NCBI RefSeq assembly: GCF_000375585.1
Contig: NZ_AQWP01000009.1
Span: 168,298 to 232,297, forward strand
Origin: Sinorhizobium meliloti 4H41
GTDB lineage: Bacteria; Pseudomonadota; Alphaproteobacteria; Rhizobiales; Rhizobiaceae
DNA: 64,000 nucleotides
Direction of reading: 5' to 3'
Below, piece after piece: positions 1 through 9,853 of the stretch. The translations under genes and the position numbers were made by a program. Each line of letters begins with the position of its first letter. Positions within the stretch are counted from its first letter, which is position 1. The notes beneath the pieces are model-generated. The model worked only from the letters and a program-made list of their open reading frames with translations. It was not told the origin of the DNA and did not search any database.

Positions 1-72
1 AGAGGCTCGCCGATCCTGGGCAGCAGTGACTCCGTCCTCCGTGCCCAATGGCAAGGCCATTCCATCCACCAT
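1..72 (-). CDS. ntrY: Probable NtrY nitrogen-regulation sensor kinase, N-terminal fragment
   Basis: An open frame runs leftward off the window edge and encodes about 24 residues (start M-V-D-G-M-A-L-P). The call rests mainly on position: in rhizobia ntrYX follows ntrBC in this orientation. The fragment is too short to show a domain. The start could be the ATG at 72 or the one at 60; the latter has a GGATGGA stretch directly before it. The identity is an inference. Confidence 0.45.
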   Translation of the reverse strand, partial: MVDGMALPLGTEDGVTAAQDRRAS

Positions 73-271
73 GAAAAGTGCTACCCCCAACCGGCGTACC
101 GACGACACCGGCATACGCCTGCGTCCCGGACCGAGACATTGAACCTTACAGCGCCGCGTCTCCTTTCGGACACGCAAAGCTCCCCGCCCGCACCGGTCTG
201 ATCGACGGGCTGCGACCGAGCGCCGGCGAATCGGCGCTTATGCGAGGTTCAAGCAACGCATTGTGGCGAAA

Positions 272-288
272 ATGCAACGGTGTTGCAT
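272..288 (-). terminator. Small hairpin just after ntrC
   Basis: A perfect 7-bp stem (ATGCAAC / GTTGCAT) with a 3-nt loop starts six bases after the ntrC stop codon. On the minus strand it is followed by TTTTC. It is a weak intrinsic terminator or processing hairpin that could partly separate ntrBC from ntrY. Confidence 0.4.
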
Positions 289-293
289 CTCAG

Positions 294-1748
294 TCAAGCG
301 CTACGCGAGCTGCGGTACACCGAGACCCCGAGTTCGCGGATCTTCTTGCGCAGCGTATTGCGGTTGAGACCCAGGAGGTCCGCCGCCTTGATCTGGTTGC
401 CGCGGGTCGCCGTCAGAGCCGCGAGAATCAGAGGATATTCCATTTCCGCAAGGACGCGGTCGTAAAGGCCGGAGGGCGGTAAGGCATCACCAAAGCTCGC
501 GAAATACTGCCGCATGTTCTCCTCGACCGCCTGCGATATCGACAGCGAGCCCGAGCGCGCCGAAGCCTTCTCGATCGGGCTGTCCGGTATCTCCGAGCGC
601 AGTTCGTTCTCGATGATTTCGCGGGTAATGACATCCTGTGGATAAAGTGCCGTCAGACGGCGAACGAGGTTCTCGAGTTCGCGCACATTGCCCGGCCAGG
701 GATGCGCCTTCATCAGCTCCAGAGCCTCCTGATCGAAGCGCTTGACGTCGAGCCCTTCCTTTTCGGCCTGCTGGACGAAATGACGGACAAGGTCCGGGAT
801 GTCTTCGGCTCGGTCTCTCAGGGGCGGCAGACGCAGCGGCACGACATTCAGGCGATAGTAGAGGTCCTCGCGGAAAAGGCCCTGATTGATCGATTGCTTC
901 AGGTCCTTGTTGGTGGCGGCGACGATGCGGACATCCGAGCGGATCGGCGTGCGTCCGCCGACGGTCGTATATTCGCCCTGCTGCAGCACGCGCAGGAGAC
1001 GCGTCTGCGCATCCATCGGCATGTCGCCGATTTCGTCCAGGAAGAGCGTCCCCCCCTCGGCCTGCTCGAAACGACCGGTGGAGCGCGTCTGGGCGCCGGT
1101 GAAAGCCCCCTTCTCATGACCGAACAGTTCCGACTCAATGAGGTCGCGCGGGATCGCCGCCATGTTGATGGCGACAAAGGGGCCGTTTCTCCGCTTGCCA
1201 TAATCGTGCAATGCACGGGCAACGAGTTCCTTGCCGGTGCCGGACTCGCCGGTGATCATCAGCGTGAGGTCGGTCTGCATCAGCCGGGCAAGCACACGGT
1301 AGATTTCCTGCATCGCGGCGGAACGGCCGACGAGCGGCATCCCGTCCTGCGAATCGTCCTCGAGCTTCGAGGGCCGCCGCTTGGGTTCGGCGAGCGCCCG
1401 GCCGATGATGCCGATCAGCTCCGTCAGATCGAAGGGCTTCGGCAGATAGTCGTAAGCGCCCTTCTCCGAAGCCTTGATGGCCGTCATGAAGGTATTTTGC
1501 GCGCTCATCACGAGAACCGGCAGATCCGGCCGCGCCTTCTTGATCCGCGGCAGGAGATCGAAGGCGTTTTCATCCGGCATGACGACATCGGTCACGACCA
1601 GGTCGCCGTCGCCGGCCGCTATCCAGCGCCAGAGGGTTGCAGCATTGGAGGTGATGCGCACATCGTATCCGGCACGGCTGAGCGCCTGGTTCAGCACGGT
1701 GCGAATGGCAGCGTCGTCATCCGCGACGAGGATCGTTGCGCCCGTCAT
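294..1748 (-). CDS. ntrC: NtrC nitrogen-responsive sigma-54 activator
   Basis: This 484-residue protein is a response regulator that activates sigma-54 promoters when phosphorylated by NtrB under nitrogen limitation. The receiver domain (about 1-120) has the acidic pocket D10-D12, phospho-acceptor D54 and the conserved K-P-F. The AAA+ domain shows Walker A GESGTGKE at about 167-174 and the sigma-54 contact loop GAFTGA at about 214-219. A Fis-type helix-turn-helix closes the C terminus ([12 protein letters not shown]). Its ATG overlaps the ntrB stop by four bases, so the two are translationally coupled. The length is that expected for rhizobial NtrC. Confidence 0.97.
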   Translation of the reverse strand: MTGATILVADDDAAIRTVLNQALSRAGYDVRITSNAATLWRWIAAGDGDLVVTDVVMPDENAFDLLPRIKKARPDLPVLVMSAQNTFMTAIKASEKGAYDYLPKPFDLTELIGIIGRALAEPKRRPSKLEDDSQDGMPLVGRSAAMQEIYRVLARLMQTDLTLMITGESGTGKELVARALHDYGKRRNGPFVAINMAAIPRDLIESELFGHEKGAFTGAQTRSTGRFEQAEGGTLFLDEIGDMPMDAQTRLLRVLQQGEYTTVGGRTPIRSDVRIVAATNKDLKQSINQGLFREDLYYRLNVVPLRLPPLRDRAEDIPDLVRHFVQQAEKEGLDVKRFDQEALELMKAHPWPGNVRELENLVRRLTALYPQDVITREIIENELRSEIPDSPIEKASARSGSLSISQAVEENMRQYFASFGDALPPSGLYDRVLAEMEYPLILAALTATRGNQIKAADLLGLNRNTLRKKIRELGVSVYRSSRSA

Positions 1749-2893
1749 CCATCGGTTCCTTTTGTCATCGGAGTTTCGTCATCGGCCGCCAACCCCTTGG
1801 ATGCCGGCATGAGAACGCGGAAGGTCGTGCGGCTATGCTGGCTGTCGCATTCGACGATGCCGCCGTGGCCGCCGATGATCTTGGCCACAAGCGCCAGGCC
1901 GAGACCGGACCCGTTCGTCTTGGTGGTGATGAACGGGTCGAAAAGATGCGGCAGCAGATCGGGGGGGACGCCTGGACCGTTGTCATGCACGCAGAATTCC
2001 AACGGCAGCGAAATCTTTTCGCGCGTTCCGGCGACCGACAGGCGAATGCCCGGCCGATAGGCCGTCGTCAGCAGAATCTCGCCGTCCGACCTGTCGCCGA
2101 TCGCCTCGGCCGCATTCTTGATCAGATTAAGGAAGACCTGAACCAACTGGTCGCGGTTTGCGAAAACCGGGGGAAGCGACGGATCGTAATGTTCCGAGAT
2201 CTTGATTCTCCGGGCAAAGCCGGCCTTGGCGATCGCCTTGACGTGGTCGAGCACCGCATGGATGTTGAGCGGCAAGCGGTCGACCGGGCGCTCGTCAGAG
2301 AAGACCTCCATCCGGTCTACGAGCGAGACGATGCGGTCGGTTTCGTCGCAGATCAGTCTCGTCAGGGCGCGATCCTCGTCATTGACGGAGGTTTCCAGGA
2401 GCTGCGCGGCGCCGCGAATGCCCGAAAGCGGATTCTTGATCTCGTGGGCGAGCATGGAAGCAAGGCCGGTGACGGACCGCGCTGCGGCACGGTGGGTGAG
2501 CTGGCGGTCGATCTTGTCCGCCATGGACCGCTCCTGGAAGACGATCACCACCGATCCGGGTTGCGACAGTACCGGGGCCACATAAAGGTCGACGAGCTTG
2601 TCGGCTCCAAGGCGCGGAGAGCTGAGGTCCACCCGGTACTCGTTGACCGCCGCCCGCCGCTCACGAACCTGCTCGATCAGCGTCAGGAGCGGGCTGCCGA
2701 ACGGAATGAAGGCGCTGATATCGTGCCGCGCAAGATGGTTGGCGCTGGCCCCGAAGAAGGATTCGGCCTCCCAGTTCGCAAAGGCGACGAAGCCATTCTC
2801 GTCCACCAGGATGACCGGATTCTGGATCGCGTTCAGCACGGCCATGGAAAGATCGTTGGCGCCTTCCACCGGTGCCGTTGCCTTCTCCGTCAT
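1745..2893 (-). CDS. ntrB: NtrB nitrogen-regulation histidine kinase/phosphatase
   Basis: This 382-residue cytosolic sensor kinase phosphorylates or dephosphorylates NtrC according to nitrogen status signalled through PII. A PAS-like domain occupies roughly residues 15-120. The H-box [10 protein letters not shown] follows with His150, then the N-box ([11 protein letters not shown]) and G-boxes ([16 protein letters not shown]). The start is the ATG at 2893, which overlaps the dusB stop by four bases. Longer in-frame starts upstream lie inside dusB and are not credible. It is the middle gene of dusB-ntrB-ntrC. Confidence 0.96.
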   Translation of the reverse strand: MTEKATAPVEGANDLSMAVLNAIQNPVILVDENGFVAFANWEAESFFGASANHLARHDISAFIPFGSPLLTLIEQVRERRAAVNEYRVDLSSPRLGADKLVDLYVAPVLSQPGSVVIVFQERSMADKIDRQLTHRAAARSVTGLASMLAHEIKNPLSGIRGAAQLLETSVNDEDRALTRLICDETDRIVSLVDRMEVFSDERPVDRLPLNIHAVLDHVKAIAKAGFARRIKISEHYDPSLPPVFANRDQLVQVFLNLIKNAAEAIGDRSDGEILLTTAYRPGIRLSVAGTREKISLPLEFCVHDNGPGVPPDLLPHLFDPFITTKTNGSGLGLALVAKIIGGHGGIVECDSQHSRTTFRVLMPASKGLAADDETPMTKGTDG

Positions 2894-3903
2894 GCCGCAA
2901 TCTCCTCCCTCGCCGCCGCATCGCCGGAGCGAGCAATGGCGGCTACCACGCTGTCGCGTACGAAAGCCGTATCGGTCGATGTCAGGATCGCGGCCTTCTC
3001 CGAAGCGGGAAGCTCGGGCGCGAAACGATCGAGATACCAGCCCGCGTGTTTGCGGGCGGTCCGCAGCCCGACCTCCACGCCGTAGAATTCGAGCATCATC
3101 TCGTAATGCTCCGCAAATATGCAGGCGACGCCCGACGCATCCGGGTGAGCGGCAGCGCCGGCGAGAACGCCGGCATGCCACGGCCGCCCCTGGCACGATC
3201 GACCGACCATGACGGCGTCCGCACCCGACCGGCGCAGGATCTCGTGCGCGTCGGCAACCGAACCCACATCGCCATTGGCAATCAGCGGGACGGAGACCAC
3301 CTCGCGGACGGCCCGAATCGCGTCCCAATCGGCCTTGCCGTTGTAGAATTGCATCCGTGTGCGTCCATGAATGGTGATCGCCTTCACGCCTGCCTCCTCG
3401 GCCCTGCGGGCAATCAGCGGCGCATTGATCGAATTCTCGTCCCAGCCGAGGCGCATCTTGAGCGTTACCGGGACCGTGGCTGCGTTGACCGTCGCTTCGA
3501 TCAGCGAAAGCGCGTGATCCGGATCGCGCATCAGCGCAGATCCGGAATAGCCGCCTGTGACCTTCTTCGCAGGGCAGCCCATGTTGATGTCGATGATATC
3601 GGCGCCATTGGCCTCGACGATCCTCGCCGCCTCGGCCATCCAATGCGCCTCACGCCCGGCGAGTTGCACGATGTGAGGATCGATGCCGGAATTCTTCAGC
3701 CGCGCCCAGGATTCGGCGGCATTACCGACCAGTTCGCGGCTCGCCACCATCTCGGTCACGACGAACCCGGCCCCGAAACGCCAAGCAAGGGTCCGAAAGG
3801 GCAGATCCGTCACGCCGGACATCGGCGCGAGCGCTACGCGATTGCGGATTTCGACATTCCCGATCAGAAGCGAGGGTGAAAAAGCCGTCGAGGGCAAATG
3901 CAT
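2890..3903 (-). CDS. dusB: tRNA-dihydrouridine synthase DusB (NifR3)
   Basis: This FMN enzyme reduces uridine to dihydrouridine in tRNA. The TIM barrel opens with [19 protein letters not shown], continues with [10 protein letters not shown] and the catalytic-region motif N-M-G-C-P-A-K-K-V, and later shows HGRTR and ANGDV. As in other proteobacteria, a Dus gene heads the ntrBC operon, the arrangement that gave it the name nifR3. I prefer the ATG at 3903 (M-H-L-P-S-T), 337 residues; another ATG at 3918 is possible and neither has a strong ribosome binding site. Confidence 0.93.
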   Translation of the reverse strand: MHLPSTAFSPSLLIGNVEIRNRVALAPMSGVTDLPFRTLAWRFGAGFVVTEMVASRELVGNAAESWARLKNSGIDPHIVQLAGREAHWMAEAARIVEANGADIIDINMGCPAKKVTGGYSGSALMRDPDHALSLIEATVNAATVPVTLKMRLGWDENSINAPLIARRAEEAGVKAITIHGRTRMQFYNGKADWDAIRAVREVVSVPLIANGDVGSVADAHEILRRSGADAVMVGRSCQGRPWHAGVLAGAAAHPDASGVACIFAEHYEMMLEFYGVEVGLRTARKHAGWYLDRFAPELPASEKAAILTSTDTAFVRDSVVAAIARSGDAAAREEIAA

Positions 3904-4066
3904 ATCTTTCAGGCACATGAAAATCTTGCACTATTTTTAGACATTGTTCTTCTGCTTGCCAAGCCTTTTCGACGCGCGGGACAAAATTCCTCGCATGGCT
4001 GGCCATGGCAGGACCTTCGCGGTACATCACGGCGAATATTGGCGAATGCGGGACCACATACAGAAG

Positions 4067-5299
4067 ATGCAAGGCGAAGAACAGTTCTCCTGCGGCGTCG
4101 TGATCGTTGCGGCCGGCCGCGGCGAGCGCGCCGGCCAGTCGGCCGAGGGACCGAAGCAATACCGCACGATCGGTGATCGCCCCGTTATCGCCCATACGCT
4201 TGACATTTTCGCGACATGGCCCGGAACGGGACCTGTCGTCGTCGTGATCCACCCGGACGATGAAGAACTGTTCGCGGCGGCCCGCCGGCGGATGGCGGCA
4301 ACTTCGGAGCTGACAGTGGTCCACGGCGGAGCGACACGCCAGCTTTCGGTGCTCGCCGGTCTGGAAGCGGTCGCCGCGACAGGCGTGGAATACGTGATGA
4401 TCCACGACGCGGTGCGACCCTTTTTCGATCACGCACTGCTCGATCGCTGCGGTGCGGCGCTTCGTGGCGGCGCCCAGGCCCTCCTGCCGGCAATTGCAGT
4501 CGCCGACACGCTGAAGCGTACGACGGCGGCCGGCCTCGTCGCTGAGACCGTTCCGCGAACCGATCTCTATGCCGCACAGACGCCGCAGTGCTTCCGCCTC
4601 GAGCCTATTCTCTCTGCTCACCGGCAAGCGGCGGCAAGCGGCAGGTCCGACTTTACGGACGACGCCTCGATCGCCGAATGGGCCGGCATCCCCGTCCTTC
4701 TGGTGGAAGGAACCGTGGACAATTTCAAGTTGACGCTCCGGAGGGACCTTTCGATGGCAGACGAGAAACTGACCCGCATGGCCATTCCCGATGTGCGCAC
4801 CGGCAACGGCTATGACGTGCATCAACTCGTGGACGGCGACGGCGTAACCCTCTGTGGCGTCTTCATCCCCCACGACCGCAAACTCTCCGGCCATTCCGAC
4901 GCGGACGTAGCCCTGCATGCCTTGACGGACGCCCTGCTCGCCACTTGCGGTGCCGGCGATATCGGCGACCACTTCCCGCCATCCGACCCGCAGTGGAAGG
5001 GCGCGGCTTCGCGCATCTTTCTCGAACACGCTGCGCGGATCGTCCGCGAGCGCGGCGGCACTGTTACAAATGCCGACATATCGCTGATCGCAGAGGCGCC
5101 CAAGGTCGGGCCGCACCGTCAGCAGATGCGAGAAAACCTTGCAGCGATACTCGGCATTTCGCTCGACCGCTGTTCGATCAAGGCGACGACCAACGAGAAA
5201 CTCGGCTTTGTCGGGCGGAATGAAGGAATTGCGGCGATCGCCACCGCGACCGTCGTCTATGCATCACGGAGCAAGCCCGATGTGGACGACCGATACTGA
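4067..5299 (+). CDS. ispDF: Bifunctional IspD/IspF isoprenoid enzyme
   Basis: This is a fusion of two MEP-pathway enzymes, as is usual in Alphaproteobacteria. The N-terminal half is a cytidylyltransferase (nucleotide-binding V-A-A-G-R-G-E-R-A, then P-K-Q-Y). The C-terminal half is 2-C-methyl-D-erythritol 2,4-cyclodiphosphate synthase, with its start motif GNGYDVHQL, metal ligand region G-H-S-D-A-D-V and K-A-T-T-N-E-K. The fused product acts on either side of IspE. Taking the ATG at 4067 gives 410 residues; in-frame ATGs at 4046 and 3944 add sequence not typical of the family. The 3' end overlaps cinA by 20 bases. Confidence 0.95.
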   Translation: MQGEEQFSCGVVIVAAGRGERAGQSAEGPKQYRTIGDRPVIAHTLDIFATWPGTGPVVVVIHPDDEELFAAARRRMAATSELTVVHGGATRQLSVLAGLEAVAATGVEYVMIHDAVRPFFDHALLDRCGAALRGGAQALLPAIAVADTLKRTTAAGLVAETVPRTDLYAAQTPQCFRLEPILSAHRQAAASGRSDFTDDASIAEWAGIPVLLVEGTVDNFKLTLRRDLSMADEKLTRMAIPDVRTGNGYDVHQLVDGDGVTLCGVFIPHDRKLSGHSDADVALHALTDALLATCGAGDIGDHFPPSDPQWKGAASRIFLEHAARIVRERGGTVTNADISLIAEAPKVGPHRQQMRENLAAILGISLDRCSIKATTNEKLGFVGRNEGIAAIATATVVYASRSKPDVDDRY

Positions 5300-5777
5300 A
5301 GAGAAAGCGCGGGCTATAATCCGGGATCTCACCTCCCTCGGACTGAAGCTGGCGACGGCGGAGTCCTGCACCGGCGGCCTGATCGCCGGCGCCTTGACGG
5401 AAATCGCAGGCTCGTCCTCCGTCGTCGACCGCGGCTTCGTCACCTATTCCAACGAAGCCAAGGTCGAGATGCTCGGCGTTAATCCCGCAACGCTTGCCGC
5501 ACATGGCGCCGTCTCGCGTGAGACGGCCATCGAAATGGCCCGCGGAGCGGTTTCGCACTCAGCCGCCGATATCGCCATAGCCGTCACGGGCATAGCCGGC
5601 CCGGGCGGCGGCTCCGCCGAGAAGCCCGTTGGCCTCGTTCATCTCGCCGCCGCCGCCCGTAACGGCGCGACGGCTCACCGGGAGATGCGTTACGGAGACA
5701 TCGGCCGGGCTGCGGTGCGGCTTGCCACCGTGCACACGGCGCTCGATCTGGTCGCAGAACTGGCTCACGCCCCGTAG
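5280..5777 (+). CDS. cinA: CinA-type amidohydrolase domain protein (PncC-like)
   Basis: The 165-residue product is a stand-alone CinA C-terminal domain, a family that includes nicotinamide-mononucleotide deamidases recycling pyridine nucleotides. The motifs [15 protein letters not shown] and [11 protein letters not shown] are intact. The ATG at 5280 lies inside the end of ispDF in another frame, which suggests coupled expression. It converges on the START-domain gene and overlaps its 3' end by 13 bases. NMN deamidase activity is inferred from the family. Confidence 0.9.
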   Translation: MWTTDTEEKARAIIRDLTSLGLKLATAESCTGGLIAGALTEIAGSSSVVDRGFVTYSNEAKVEMLGVNPATLAAHGAVSRETAIEMARGAVSHSAADIAIAVTGIAGPGGGSAEKPVGLVHLAAAARNGATAHREMRYGDIGRAAVRLATVHTALDLVAELAHAP

Positions 5778-6214
5778 ATCACATCCGCCCGCTTTTCGAA
5801 TGCTTCGGAGAACATGCGGAAGGCGCGATCGAACATCGAGCCCATGAGCGCGCCCAGAAGGCGGCTCTTGAATTCATAGTCGATGCAGAAATGCACGATC
5901 GATTGGTTATCGTTCACGGGCTCGAAACGCCAGACATTGTCGAGGTACTTGAACGGACCCTCGATATAATTGACGTCGATGATCCGCTCTTCCCTTTTGA
6001 GAAGCACCTGCGTCGTGAATGTTTCCCGGATCGCCTTGTAGCCCACGGTCATGTCGGCAAGCAGCAGCACCTTGCCGTCGCGCTCCTTGCGTGAGCGTAC
6101 GCTCAGCGCTTCGCAAAGGGGCAGGAACTCCGGATAGCGCTCGACATCGGCGACGAGAGCGAACATCTGCTCGGCCGAGTGCTTGACGACGTGGTTGGTT
6201 TCGAAATGGGGCAT
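5765..6214 (-). CDS. START/polyketide-cyclase family protein (COQ10/RatA-like)
   Basis: This 149-residue single-domain protein opens with M-P-H-F-E-T and continues with H-S-A-E-Q-M-F-A-L-V-A-D-V-E-R-Y-P-E-F-L-P, the signature of the SRPBCC group that includes ubiquinone-binding COQ10 and bacterial RatA. In bacteria such proteins are usually linked to quinone handling. I see nothing resembling an antitoxin partner, so a toxin label is not supported. The start is the ATG at 6214; upstream in-frame codons run into repeat sequence. It lies downstream of lipA. Confidence 0.85.
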   Translation of the reverse strand: MPHFETNHVVKHSAEQMFALVADVERYPEFLPLCEALSVRSRKERDGKVLLLADMTVGYKAIRETFTTQVLLKREERIIDVNYIEGPFKYLDNVWRFEPVNDNQSIVHFCIDYEFKSRLLGALMGSMFDRAFRMFSEAFEKRADVIYGA

Positions 6215-6310
6215 GGATTGTGAGTTAAGGCTGCAGCGCGAGAAGATCAAGGAGGCGGCGCATTTGTGCCCGGCTTCTCGCTGGGGGTCGCGGAGTGTTG
6301 CCACGAGGCT

Positions 6311-6360
6311 CCTTCGCCCCGCCTGCGGGGAGAAGGTGGCCGGCAGGCCGGATGAGGGGC
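6311..6360. repeat. GC-rich rhizobial palindromic repeat between lipA and the START gene
   Basis: An imperfect 26-bp palindrome at 6311-6336 has a CCTTC/GAAGG outer arm and a CCCCGC/GCGGGG inner arm. A second small palindrome built from GGCC units follows. Similar CTTCTCCCCGC-rich hairpins are common between genes in rhizobia. Here it probably acts as a terminator or processing structure downstream of lipA. Confidence 0.6.
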
Positions 6361-6373
6361 GGAAGCAGGCGGA

Positions 6374-7345
6374 CTACTCCGCCGCAGCCGCCAGCTTCTT
6401 CTCGCGTGCCGCCTTGAGCCGGGCGAAGTCGTCCCCGGCATGGTGGGACGAGCGGGTCAGCGGGCTCGAGGACACCATCAGGAAGCCCTTGGTGTAGGCC
6501 ACCGTCTCGTAGGACTTGAATTCTTCCGGAGTGACGAATTTCTCGACCTTGTGATGCTTGCGGCTCGGCTGCAGATATTGGCCGATCGTCAGGAAATCGA
6601 CATCGGCGGTACGCAGGTCGTCCATCAGCTGCAGCACTTCGTTGCGCTCCTCGCCGAGGCCGACCATGATGCCCGACTTGGTGAACATGGTGGGATCGAG
6701 TTCCTTCACGCGCTGCAGAAGCCGGATCGAGTGGAAATAGCGCGCGCCCGGTCTGACCGTCAGGTAGTTGGACGGAACCGTTTCGAGATTGTGGTTGAAA
6801 ACGTCCGGCTTGGCGGCCACGACACGCTCCAGCGCGCCGGGCTTGCGCAGGAAATCGGGCGTCAGGATTTCGATCGTGGTTTCCGGCGAGGCTTCCCGGA
6901 TCGCGAAGATGACCTTCTCGAAATGCTCGGCGCCGCCATCGTCGAGGTCGTCGCGATCGACGGAGGTGATGACGACATGGCTCAGGCCCATCTGCTTCAC
7001 CGCCTTGGCGACATTTGCGGGCTCGTCCAGATCGAGGGCATTGGGCTTGCCCGTCGCGACATTGCAGAAGGCACAGGCACGCGTGCAGATCTCGCCCATG
7101 ATCATGAACGTCGCGTGCTTCTTGTCCCAGCACTCGCCGATGTTCGGGCACCCGGCTTCCTCGCAGACCGTAACGAGCTTATGGCTCTTCACGATCGAAC
7201 GGGTCTCCTGATACCCCTTGGAGGTCGGTGCCTTCACACGGATCCAGTCCGGCTTGCGCAGGACCTCGGTGTCTGGCCGGTGGGCCTTTTCCGGGTGACG
7301 AACACGCTGCGCCCGATCCGAGACGGCGTCGAAAACCGTTACCAT
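6374..7345 (-). CDS. lipA: Lipoyl synthase LipA
   Basis: This radical-SAM enzyme inserts two sulfurs into octanoyl groups on lipoyl domains. With the start at 7345 (M-V-T-V-F-D) it has 323 residues. The auxiliary-cluster cysteines are C61, C66 and C72 ([12 protein letters not shown]) and the radical-SAM cysteines C87, C91 and C94 (CTRACAFC). The family's C-terminal R-S-S element is present ([10 protein letters not shown]). It sits in the same strand run as pdhABC and lpdA, whose E2 and E1-beta subunits are its substrates; lipB is at 62.2 kb. Confidence 0.96.
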   Translation of the reverse strand: MVTVFDAVSDRAQRVRHPEKAHRPDTEVLRKPDWIRVKAPTSKGYQETRSIVKSHKLVTVCEEAGCPNIGECWDKKHATFMIMGEICTRACAFCNVATGKPNALDLDEPANVAKAVKQMGLSHVVITSVDRDDLDDGGAEHFEKVIFAIREASPETTIEILTPDFLRKPGALERVVAAKPDVFNHNLETVPSNYLTVRPGARYFHSIRLLQRVKELDPTMFTKSGIMVGLGEERNEVLQLMDDLRTADVDFLTIGQYLQPSRKHHKVEKFVTPEEFKSYETVAYTKGFLMVSSSPLTRSSHHAGDDFARLKAAREKKLAAAAE

Positions 7346-7479
7346 GTGTCTTCCTTCATAGTGACGGGCGAGCGGCAACAAGGCCGCCCGCACCTTGTCG
7401 CCTTATATAAACAGCCGGACATGAAAAGTCAGGCCACCATTTGCATGGCAGCCTGACGGCAAGCGATGGGTGAATGGCC

Positions 7480-7731
7480 CTACCCTCGGACGGCGCGGCC
7501 AGCTGCGATCAACAGGCAGGCACCGATGAATCCGATGATGAGATAGGCGATCCAGCCGCTGTAAGCCATGCCGAGCGCCGCTAGAATGAAATTCAACACC
7601 ACGGCGCCGATAATGCCGAGAATGATGTTGGCGAACAGCCCCATCTGGCTGTTCATGAATTTTTCCGCCAGCCAGCCGGCAAGCCCGCCGATGATGATCG
7701 CCGCCAGGATACCTACGCCATTCAAGCTCAT
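7480..7731 (-). CDS. GlsB/YeaQ/YmgE-family stress membrane protein
   Basis: This 83-residue, very hydrophobic protein has three membrane segments separated by glycine-rich turns (GGLAGWLAEKFM, NIILGIIGAVVLN, LIIGFIGACLLIAAGR). The family, also called transglycosylase-associated proteins, has no proven enzyme activity and is often stress-induced. A possible EcfG-type promoter lies 35 bases upstream (see 7766-7790). It is set between lipA and lpdA but spaced from both, so it may be transcribed alone. Confidence 0.88.
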   Translation of the reverse strand: MSLNGVGILAAIIIGGLAGWLAEKFMNSQMGLFANIILGIIGAVVLNFILAALGMAYSGWIAYLIIGFIGACLLIAAGRAVRG

Positions 7732-7765
7732 GAGAACCTCCCCGCATTGTAGATGTCATGCAATC

Positions 7766-7790
7766 AATGCGTGAAAAAGCCGAAAGTTCC
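7766..7790 (-). promoter_or_regulatory. Possible EcfG/RpoE2-type promoter of the GlsB-family gene
   Basis: On the minus strand GGAAC (7790-7786) is followed after 18 bases by TT (7767-7766). This meets the loose RpoE2 pattern GGAAC-N18/19-TT, although the -10 reads CATT rather than CGTT. Position and the stress-related product support it; the imperfect -10 weakens it. Confidence 0.4.
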
Positions 7791-7806
7791 GGACGGCCGC
7801 GCGTCA

Positions 7807-9252
7807 TCAGGCGTTCAATACTCTGCCGTAGGCATCGAGCACGCTTTCCTTCATCATCTCCGAGAGGGTCGGGTGCGGGAACACCGTGTGCATCAGTTCC
7901 TCTTCGGTCGTCTCCAGGTTCATGGCGACGACGAAGCCCTGGATGAGTTCCGTCACTTCGGCGCCTACCATATGGGCGCCGATGAGTTCGCCGGTCTTCT
8001 TGTCGAAGATGGTCTTGATCAGGCCCTGGTCTTCGCCGAGCGCGATCGCCTTGCCGTTTGCGCCGAAGCTGTATCGGCCGACGCGGATGTCGCGGCCGAG
8101 TTCCTTGGCCTTTGCTTCCGTAAGGCCCACGGAGGCGACCTGCGGGTCGCAATAGGTGCAGCCCGGGATCTTGCCCTTGTCGAGTGCGTGCACGCCGGGA
8201 ACCCTGGCAATCTTCTCGATGCAGATGACGCCCTCATGCTCGGCCTTGTGGGCCAGCATCGGCGGCCCGGCGACGTCGCCGATCGCATAGATGCCCGCGA
8301 CATTGGTCTTGCCGTAGCCATCGGTGACGATGCAGCCGCGGTCGGTCTTCACGCCGAGAGCCTCGAGGCCGAGATTCTCGATGTTGCCCTGAACGCCGAC
8401 GGCGGAGATCAGACGGTCCGCCTTGATCGGCGTGACCTTGCCGTCCTTCGTCTCCACATGCGCCGTGACGTCGTTCGCGCCCTTCTCGACCTTCGTCACC
8501 TTGGCATCGGTGATGATTTTCAGGCCGCGCTTTTCGAGCTGCTTACGGGCCAAGGCGGAAATTTCCGCATCCTCGACCGGCATGATCTGCGGCAGCAGTT
8601 CGACGACCGTCACGTCGACGCCCATCGAGCGGTAGAAGCTCGCGAATTCGATGCCGATCGCGCCGGAGCCCATGACGAGCAGCGACTTCGGGAACTCCTC
8701 CGGCTTCATCGCCTCGAAATAGGTCCAGATCAGCTTGCCGTCCGGCTCGATGCCGGGGAGCGCTCGCGGGCGCGCGCCGGTCGCGACGATGATGTGCTTG
8801 GCCGTATAGGTCCCCTCTCCCTTGACGCCCTTCGGAACCGGGTTCTGCGGCTGGACGGCCGGCTTGGACGGCGCGCCGACGACGATCTCGCCGGGTTTGG
8901 TGAGCTTCGCCTCGCCCCAGATCACGTCCACCTTGTTCTTCTTCATCAGGAAGGCGACGCCGCCGTTCAGCCGCGCAGAGACGCCGCGCGAGCGGGCGAC
9001 GACATCCTTGACGTTGGCGGTCATCTTGCCTTCGAGGGTCAGCCCGTAGTTCTTGGCATGGTTGGCATGGTCGAGAATTTCGGCGGAGCGCAACAGCGCC
9101 TTGGTCGGAATGCAGCCCCAGTTGAGGCAGATCCCGCCCAAATGCTCCCGCTCGACGATCGCCGTCTTCAAGCCCAGCTGCGCCGAACGAATGGCGGTCA
9201 CGTATCCGCCCGGACCCGAACCGACAACGATCACGTCGTAATTCTCAGCCAT
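7807..9252 (-). CDS. lpdA: Dihydrolipoyl dehydrogenase (E3)
   Basis: This FAD disulfide oxidoreductase reoxidises dihydrolipoyl groups of the pyruvate dehydrogenase complex. The 481-residue protein starts M-A-E-N-Y-D-V-I-V-V-G-S-G-P-G-G-Y, with the redox pair C42/C47 in GGICLNWGCIP. An NAD-binding GSGAIGIEF, the second FAD motif YAIGDV and the C-terminal H-P-T-L-S-E-M-M follow. The start at 9252 has AGGTAGGA upstream and fits the family; a longer start at 9273 adds seven atypical residues. It is the last pdh-cluster gene, separated from pdhC by two small genes. Confidence 0.95.
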   Translation of the reverse strand: MAENYDVIVVGSGPGGYVTAIRSAQLGLKTAIVEREHLGGICLNWGCIPTKALLRSAEILDHANHAKNYGLTLEGKMTANVKDVVARSRGVSARLNGGVAFLMKKNKVDVIWGEAKLTKPGEIVVGAPSKPAVQPQNPVPKGVKGEGTYTAKHIIVATGARPRALPGIEPDGKLIWTYFEAMKPEEFPKSLLVMGSGAIGIEFASFYRSMGVDVTVVELLPQIMPVEDAEISALARKQLEKRGLKIITDAKVTKVEKGANDVTAHVETKDGKVTPIKADRLISAVGVQGNIENLGLEALGVKTDRGCIVTDGYGKTNVAGIYAIGDVAGPPMLAHKAEHEGVICIEKIARVPGVHALDKGKIPGCTYCDPQVASVGLTEAKAKELGRDIRVGRYSFGANGKAIALGEDQGLIKTIFDKKTGELIGAHMVGAEVTELIQGFVVAMNLETTEEELMHTVFPHPTLSEMMKESVLDAYGRVLNA

Positions 9253-9269
9253 GTTTTTCCTACCTTTGG

Positions 9270-9851
9270 TCAAGCGGCGTTGCGGGTGAAAAGCACCCAG
9301 TCGTGTTTTCTGCTGTCTTCGAAGAGCGGCACGGCCTCCGCCCGCGCCACCTCCTCGAAGCCGTTCATCCTGTAGAGCGCCTGCGCCGTTTCATTGTGGC
9401 TTTCGGTGATCAGGCTCACCGGCCCCTGCCCAGCGCGGGAAATCTCGTTCTCGAGCAGAGCGCGGCCAATGCCTTTACCACGGTGATGGCGGTAAACGCC
9501 GAGGCTATCGATGAACCAGTGGCCGACCACCTGCTTCTGCAGGAAAAGCAAGGGCGCAAGCACGGGATGTTTCGGCTCGATCTCGAGAATCGATGCATCG
9601 ATGCCGTAGGAAACCGACATGCCGACGATCTCGTCTCCGATTTCGGCCACCACCGCATCGCGCCAGGCACCCGGCCCGGTATCCCGACGCAGCACGTTGC
9701 GGCCATGCTCGAAGGCGGTTTCCGCGGATTTGCTCAGAACGCCGCCGTACCAGAGCCATGAGGCAAAGCCGTGTGAGGCGATGTCGATCAGGATCGCAAG
9801 TTCCGCTGCCTCGCTTCGATTCGCAGGCCTGAGGGTCGCGCCAGCCGTCAT
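9270..9851 (-). CDS. GNAT-family N-acetyltransferase
   Basis: The 193-residue protein has the GNAT fold, with a central strand S-L-G-V-Y-R-H-H-R-G-K-G-I-G-R-A-L-L that forms the acetyl-CoA pyrophosphate loop (R-x-x-G-x-G/A). The substrate is unknown. The start at 9851 (M-T-A-G-A-T-L-R-P-A) leaves only two bases after the stop of the SGNH gene, so the two are likely co-transcribed. Both sit inside the pdh-lpd run. Confidence 0.88.
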   Translation of the reverse strand: MTAGATLRPANRSEAAELAILIDIASHGFASWLWYGGVLSKSAETAFEHGRNVLRRDTGPGAWRDAVVAEIGDEIVGMSVSYGIDASILEIEPKHPVLAPLLFLQKQVVGHWFIDSLGVYRHHRGKGIGRALLENEISRAGQGPVSLITESHNETAQALYRMNGFEEVARAEAVPLFEDSRKHDWVLFTRNAA

Positions 9852-9853
9852 CG

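Noticed and set aside
5765..6214. RatA toxin of a toxin-antitoxin pair
   Set aside because: There is no adjacent RatB-like antitoxin gene, and the sequence fits the general COQ10/START group equally well.
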